Shown piece after piece: positions 6,387 through 10,209 of a stretch of DNA of 10,209 bases. The stretch covers positions 1 to 10,209 of the forward strand of contig CAIQOG010000469.1 of the NCBI GenBank assembly GCA_903873355.1. The letters run 5' to 3'. The DNA comes from an uncultured Bacteroidales bacterium (GTDB taxonomy: Bacteria; Bacteroidota; Bacteroidia; Bacteroidales; Paludibacteraceae). A program made the position numbers and the translations under genes. The notes beneath the pieces were generated by a model, which was not told where the DNA came from, did not search any database, and saw only the letters and a list, made by a program, of their open reading frames with translations. Every line of letters starts with the position of its first letter. Within the stretch, counting starts at the first letter, position 1.

Positions 6387-6537
6387 AAACGTTTAGAGAT
6401 TATGGTTTAGTGTTTAGACTATTATATAAGCTAAAAAACAAAGTATACCGGATTAAACACAAAAATACATTAAAAAGTTGTAAGTAAGAAAGAATTAGGT
6501 GTATTGTATGTGTTTAGGCTAAACTTACAAACGTTTG
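6387..6537. repeat. Cluster of operator-like repeats in the divergent intergenic region
   Basis: AAACGTTT at 6387-6394, three bases upstream of the MetH-activation ATG, recurs within the perfect palindrome CAAACGTTTG at 6528-6537; the centres are 142 bases apart. Between them the hexamer GTTTAG occurs directly at 6391, 6405, 6412 and 6512, the last copy forming an odd-length palindrome GTTTAG-G-CTAAAC (6512-6524). CG-centred palindromes of the AAACGTTT type are typical of LacI/GalR-family operators. Which regulator binds and which gene responds cannot be told from sequence alone. Confidence 0.45.
6460..6467 (-). promoter_or_regulatory. Possible -7 element for the MetH-activation gene
   Basis: TATTTTTG on the minus strand matches TAnnTTTG, 76 bases upstream of the ATG at 6384. 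No good TTTG is found 19-21 bases further upstream, so support rests on one element only. Confidence 0.35.
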
Positions 6538-6576
6538 CATAGAAAAACATTGGATATGGTTTTGGTTTGGATTTTT

Positions 6577-6593
6577 CAGACTGCATGAGTCTG
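6577..6593. repeat. Inverted repeat in the promoter spacer of the starch enzyme
   Basis: CAGACT (6577-6582) and AGTCTG (6588-6593), separated by GCATG, end directly against the -7 element at 6594-6601. A protein bound here would cover the promoter spacer, so it is a candidate operator for the downstream gene. Confidence 0.4.
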
Positions 6594-6601
6594 TATATTT
6601 G
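6594..6601 (+). promoter_or_regulatory. Putative -7 promoter element of the GH57-like gene
   Basis: TATATTTG fits TAnnTTTG exactly. No TTTG at 19-21 bases upstream; the nearest is at 6566-6569 (24 bases), so activation by a regulator is possible. The predicted start near 6608 leaves a leader of about 22 bases and supports the ATG at 6630 over the in-frame ATG at 6567, which would lie upstream of the promoter. Confidence 0.55.
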
Positions 6602-6629
6602 TGGTTTACTACTTAAAATCAAATATTTT

Positions 6630-9600
6630 ATGAATTCAAGACTAACCCGTCAGCTTTTTTCTACATTATTTCTCCTCTCTTCAGTTTTTTATCTTTCAGC
6701 ACAGACCAAAGTATATACCACTTACCTCTGGCACATGGATCAACCGGTTTACTGGCCTGATTTCAGCAAGGACAAACCCGAATCGAAACAATTTGCCGAA
6801 GAATCGCAGCGACTCAAAGCAAACGGGACAAATATGTATGTCGGTAGTTCGGTTGCTCATCCAACCAATAATCTGGAAGATATATTCGCGAAAGCCGACC
6901 GCATTCTGGATTATCAAACCTACCCTCGCGATGGTGTGAGCAGCATTAAAGATTTGACCAATGCAGGAGCACAGGTAAGTATTTCGGGTGGATTGATGGA
7001 TAACGTAAAATCGCTCGGTGACAAAAACCAGTGGGGATTTTACCCTACCTGGTATAGTGGATATAAAGAAGCTTATGGCTGGAAAACTTCGGGCGGATTA
7101 CCCCGGTTGGATATTATCAACTTTACTTATGACCACGCTTTATCGCCTTTAGTGAGCGAACGCACGCTGGTAAAAGAAATTCAGGCACATCAATATAGTG
7201 CCAACAAATATTACGGAAGTTCGTCCAAAGGCTACTGGCCTGCAGAATGCGCTTTCTCCGAACACATTATCAAAGCTCTGAAAACCTGTGGTATAGAATG
7301 GTCGGTGGTACCAAACAGCCATCTGGCACGCACACTTTCGGATTATGTGCATCCATATAATATTAATGGTAATATCGACGCTCCGAATAAAGCCGATATG
7401 ACCACTACTGTGGGTACCAACTGGGCCGATGGTACAATTGACGGTCGCGGCGTGCGGATTGCTGCTCCATTCAGCTATCAGGCACACAAAGCACAGTATA
7501 TTGACCCAAATAACGGAACAGCTTATACCATTGATGTAGTACCTATGTGTAATTACATGAGTTACGTGGATGGCTACAGCGGCGAAAATGCCGGCGATGT
7601 TTCCACCCGTGTGGCAGCTTTCAGTGATGCATCACATCCAAGTATTGTGCTTCTGGCTCATGATGGCGACAATGCCTGGGGAGGTGGAAGCAGTTATTAT
7701 GGCTCAGCGGTGACCAGTTTTGCACATGGTGCGGCGAGTTCAGGTTATCAACCTACCACCATACAGCAGTTTCTGAAAGAAAATCCTGTTCCGGCCAATG
7801 ACATTGTGCATGTGGAAGATGGAGCGTGGGTGAATGCGGCCGACGACTGGGGACACCCACAATTTATCAACTGGCTGTGGCCGCTTTATTCCAAAACCAA
7901 TTATCGTTTTGACCCAACGGGCTGGACGGAAGATGCCTACAACTGGTCGGTGCTGACCGCTGCCGAAAATTACGTAACTATGGCTGAAGACCTTGAAGGT
8001 GGAAATCTGCGTATTCAGTATGTTACTGAAGGAGGAACAATGGCCACCAATGCAGAAAAAGCCTGGCATTTCTACATGGGCGGACTGAATTCGGGATTTA
8101 TGTATTATGGCACATCCGAAGATATGATTGTAAAGGAAGCGCTAACAGGTAATATTGCAATTGACTATGCAAATAAAGTAATTACTTCCAAATCAGGAGT
8201 TGACAATACACCGCCTTCGGTTTTTATTCCGCAACGTTTTCCGTATAATCCGGGTGATAATATTTTTGGAGCTTTATCGGGTTATAAAAAGGTAGCCGTT
8301 TCGAGTGATTTCGACGTTTGGACCTATGCATACGACGTAAGTGGGCTAACATCGGTTACTCTGAAATACCGTACCGATTTTGATGGAAAAGTAAATGCCG
8401 ATAATAAAATTTATGCCGGCGGCTCAGGAGTTACAGCCTGGACCAGCAAGGAAATGACCCGCCAACCCATGGCAGCAGCTCCATCAACCCTGACAGCCAG
8501 TATTTTTATCACACCCAAAGCCAAAGCAGATTTGTGTTATGCCGAAATAAAAGGGCTGAAAGATACGTTGGTGGATTATTATGTGGAAGCTGTTGACACC
8601 AAAGGAAATGTATATAAAAGTCCGATTCAGCACGTCTATGTGGGAGCAAGTAACGGTGGAGGTGGAACTTCGACCGATGTAAACTGGACTCCTACCACAC
8701 CCACCACTGCCAATACAATCACCATTACGTCAAAAGTTGCAACTGCCGCATCGTACCTTCATTGGGGAGTAAATGCAAATGGCGCAACCTGGTCAATACC
8801 AAATGCAGCCTATCAGCCCGTAGGTACTGTTACGGTTACCGGAGCAGTTGAAACGCCGTTTACTCAGGTGAATGGCGTTTGGCAGGTGGTGTTAGGACCG
8901 TTTAATAATCCCACTCAGGCTGTAAGTTCTATCAATTTCGTTTTGAAACACGGTACCAACTGGGATAACAACGGTGGAAGTAATTACAACATAACTGTTA
9001 CTCCGGTTGCGACCAACAATCCGCTGGGGCAGAATATCAGCAAGACACTGAATGCAAGCCAAACTTACACATTTGACGTTCCCGATTTTGGTTTCTACAG
9101 CCCTGTTTCCAACACTTTTAAAGGCATTAAAGTGCTTACAGTTCCTACAGCAGGAAGTCTGGTAATCAACAATACTCCCGTTACCACCAACCAACTTGTA
9201 ACCGATATGACTCAGTTGGTTTATACAGCCGGAACTACCACAGGCTCATTTACATATCAGATTGTGGATAGTGCCGACTTACTGAGTGATGCTGCATTCA
9301 CAGCAACTTTTACTGTTCCGACAACAACTACCGGAATTACCGTTTCGTTCAAAAAACCAACGGATTGGGGGACTGCCGGAGTTTCACTTTATGCATGGAC
9401 AGGAACAACTCCAATACTGGTTGGATGGCCTGGAACGGCTATGACTGATGTAGGAAATAGCTGGTATTCCTATACTTTTGCACCGTCTGTAACCAATGTA
9501 AACATTGTTTTCAGCAAAGCCGGCTCACCGCAAACGGTAGATATTACCGGTGTAACACAATCCACCTGCTATCAGGCAAGCGGACTAAGCGGTTCTAAAC

Positions 9601-9902
9601 TGACCGTCAGTACAATCACTTGTCCGGCTAACGGAGTAGAATCTCCACAGGCAATTCTGAAAGCACTGGTTTATCCACAACCAGCTACCAATCGATTTGT
9701 AATAGAATTGCCCAATGTAGCTGAACAAGGTAATTATAACATTAGTATTCTCGATTTGAGTGGAAATGAAGTCCGCCGCGAATCATTCAGCGGAAATTCA
9801 GCCGTATTGGAGCGTGGAAAACTGAAGTCAGGATTGTATATTGTTCATATTACCGGCAATAAAACAGGATTGGAATTCAGTGCCAAACTGGGAATAAAAT
9901 AG
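6630..9902 (+). CDS. Secreted GH57-like alpha-glucan hydrolase with CBM25/CBM26-like modules and T9SS tail
   Basis: A 1090-residue probable extracellular or surface starch-degrading enzyme. Signal peptide at 1-25 (hydrophobic core then LSAQ). Catalytic region about 27-520 with GH57-type motifs in order: HMDQP (35-39, where the family has HxHQP), GYWPAECAFSE (201-211, candidate nucleophile E206), LLAHDGDNAW (341-350, candidate acid/base D345) and VNAADDWGHPQ (401-411). A beta-sandwich region follows (about 526-673), then a Gly/Thr linker, a CBM25-like module (683-792, ending in FVLKHGTNWDNNGGSNY), a cadherin/Ig-like segment (799-896), a CBM26-like module (901-980, with FKKPTDW, WPGTAM and QTVDITG) and a type A T9SS sorting domain (about 1012-1090, VYPQPATNRF to the C-terminal K). 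Function on starch is inferred from both the catalytic family and the binding modules; exact specificity is unknown. GH119, a GH57 relative, is the main alternative family. Single gene with its own promoter and terminator. Confidence 0.85.
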   Translation: MNSRLTRQLFSTLFLLSSVFYLSAQTKVYTTYLWHMDQPVYWPDFSKDKPESKQFAEESQRLKANGTNMYVGSSVAHPTNNLEDIFAKADRILDYQTYPRDGVSSIKDLTNAGAQVSISGGLMDNVKSLGDKNQWGFYPTWYSGYKEAYGWKTSGGLPRLDIINFTYDHALSPLVSERTLVKEIQAHQYSANKYYGSSSKGYWPAECAFSEHIIKALKTCGIEWSVVPNSHLARTLSDYVHPYNINGNIDAPNKADMTTTVGTNWADGTIDGRGVRIAAPFSYQAHKAQYIDPNNGTAYTIDVVPMCNYMSYVDGYSGENAGDVSTRVAAFSDASHPSIVLLAHDGDNAWGGGSSYYGSAVTSFAHGAASSGYQPTTIQQFLKENPVPANDIVHVEDGAWVNAADDWGHPQFINWLWPLYSKTNYRFDPTGWTEDAYNWSVLTAAENYVTMAEDLEGGNLRIQYVTEGGTMATNAEKAWHFYMGGLNSGFMYYGTSEDMIVKEALTGNIAIDYANKVITSKSGVDNTPPSVFIPQRFPYNPGDNIFGALSGYKKVAVSSDFDVWTYAYDVSGLTSVTLKYRTDFDGKVNADNKIYAGGSGVTAWTSKEMTRQPMAAAPSTLTASIFITPKAKADLCYAEIKGLKDTLVDYYVEAVDTKGNVYKSPIQHVYVGASNGGGGTSTDVNWTPTTPTTANTITITSKVATAASYLHWGVNANGATWSIPNAAYQPVGTVTVTGAVETPFTQVNGVWQVVLGPFNNPTQAVSSINFVLKHGTNWDNNGGSNYNITVTPVATNNPLGQNISKTLNASQTYTFDVPDFGFYSPVSNTFKGIKVLTVPTAGSLVINNTPVTTNQLVTDMTQLVYTAGTTTGSFTYQIVDSADLLSDAAFTATFTVPTTTTGITVSFKKPTDWGTAGVSLYAWTGTTPILVGWPGTAMTDVGNSWYSYTFAPSVTNVNIVFSKAGSPQTVDITGVTQSTCYQASGLSGSKLTVSTITCPANGVESPQAILKALVYPQPATNRFVIELPNVAEQGNYNISILDLSGNEVRRESFSGNSAVLERGKLKSGLYIVHITGNKTGLEFSAKLGIK

Positions 9903-9953
9903 ATGTTGACGCTATCAATTCTTAGTGAAAGTACAATTGAAAGTCGTGCAAAT

Positions 9954-9988
9954 AAACGGGGAATCATTTCGAAATGATTCCCCGTTTT
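9954..9988 (+). terminator. Strong intrinsic terminator after the GH57-like gene
   Basis: A perfect 17-bp inverted repeat with no spacer (9954-9970 against 9971-9987), containing GGGGAATCATTTC and its complement, followed by TTTTATATTTTT. The stem begins 51 bases after the stop codon at 9900-9902. Confidence 0.9.
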
Positions 9989-10033
9989 ATATTTTTGGCT
10001 CGAACGGTTTTTAATAAATTGATTTTTAATGAT

Positions 10034-10041
10034 TACTTTTG
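10034..10041 (+). promoter_or_regulatory. -7 promoter element of the TauE/SafE gene
   Basis: TACTTTTG fits TAnnTTTG and sits 20 bases before the ATG at 10062. Only a T-rich stretch (10008-10012) lies at the -33 position, so the upstream element is poor. Confidence 0.55.
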
Positions 10042-10061
10042 CCGGACAAAAACGTCAATAA

Positions 10062-10209
10062 ATGGAATTCGGATTTTTATTACTCGGTATTTGTGCCGGA
10101 ATCATGTCGGGATTGTTTGGCATTGGAGGTGGAATCGTTATGGTTCCTACGCTGATTGCCATTTTCGGACTGGATATACTGAATGCTAATGCCACTTCGC
10201 TGGCTGCGA
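10062..10209 (+). CDS. TauE/SafE (DUF81) family membrane transporter, N-terminal fragment
   Basis: Only the first 49 codons are in the window. The protein opens with the family's first membrane helix carrying the glycine-rich signature GICAGIMSGLFGIGGGIVMVP (9-29), including the G-x-GGG-x(4)-P core, and then an N-A-T-S-L run. Members are inner-membrane proteins of about 250-270 residues linked to export or uptake of sulfite, sulfoacetate and other small organic anions; the substrate here cannot be inferred. It follows the GH57-like gene on the same strand, but a strong terminator and a separate promoter stand between them, so it is a separate unit. Confidence 0.85.
   Translation, partial: MEFGFLLLGICAGIMSGLFGIGGGIVMVPTLIAIFGLDILNANATSLAA

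Noticed and set aside
6567..6629. An upstream in-frame ATG for the GH57-like gene
   Set aside because: It would put 21 residues ahead of a normal signal peptide, and the only good -7 element (6594-6601) lies downstream of it.
7149..9194. Several antisense open frames of 100-112 codons within the GH57-like gene
   Set aside because: The plus-strand frame is continuous with clear domains; the antisense products show no family motifs or promoters.

Overview
The window looks like chromosomal DNA of a Bacteroidota member, most likely order Bacteroidales. Several lines support this: a SecD that reads as the N-terminal half of a Bacteroidota SecDF fusion; repeated promoters of the form TTTG, 19-21 bases, TAnnTTTG; start codons without Shine-Dalgarno sites; and a large secreted enzyme ending in a type IX secretion (T9SS) sorting domain. 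The moderately AT-rich composition and the starch-directed enzyme would suit a Paludibacter-like organism, but that genus guess is inference. I see no phage, insertion sequence, CRISPR array or rRNA.

Layout. Positions 1-1526 (minus) hold the first 508 codons of secD/secDF, cut by the window edge. An AT-rich gap carries its promoter and, on the plus strand, an initiator tRNA-fMet (1843-1914) with its own consensus promoter and a terminator hairpin shared with the convergent gene. That gene (1969-3063, minus) encodes a ferritin-like domain fused to a VIT1/CCC1 iron/manganese transporter (MbfA-like). Just upstream of it is a small non-coding RNA on the minus strand (about 3107-3240) with its own promoter and terminator.

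Next, reading leftward on the minus strand, comes a probable operon trmD (5325-4651), a DUF1294 membrane protein (4625-4353) and argC (4312-3338), driven by a consensus promoter upstream of trmD. Upstream again, on the same strand, is a stand-alone methionine synthase (MetH) activation module (6384-5443).

It is transcribed divergently from a 1090-residue secreted GH57-like alpha-glucanase (6630-9902, plus) that carries CBM25- and CBM26-like starch-binding modules and a T9SS tail. The shared 245-base intergenic region is rich in inverted and direct repeats that look like operators. A strong 17-bp inverted-repeat terminator follows the enzyme gene. The window ends in the first 49 codons of a TauE/SafE-family membrane protein with its own promoter.

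The genes mostly serve separate housekeeping roles: protein export, translation initiation and tRNA modification, arginine and methionine synthesis, and metal handling. The accessory part is the starch enzyme and its control region. The best candidates for something little described are the small RNA, the GH57-like enzyme with its altered first motif, and the repeat-rich divergent control region.
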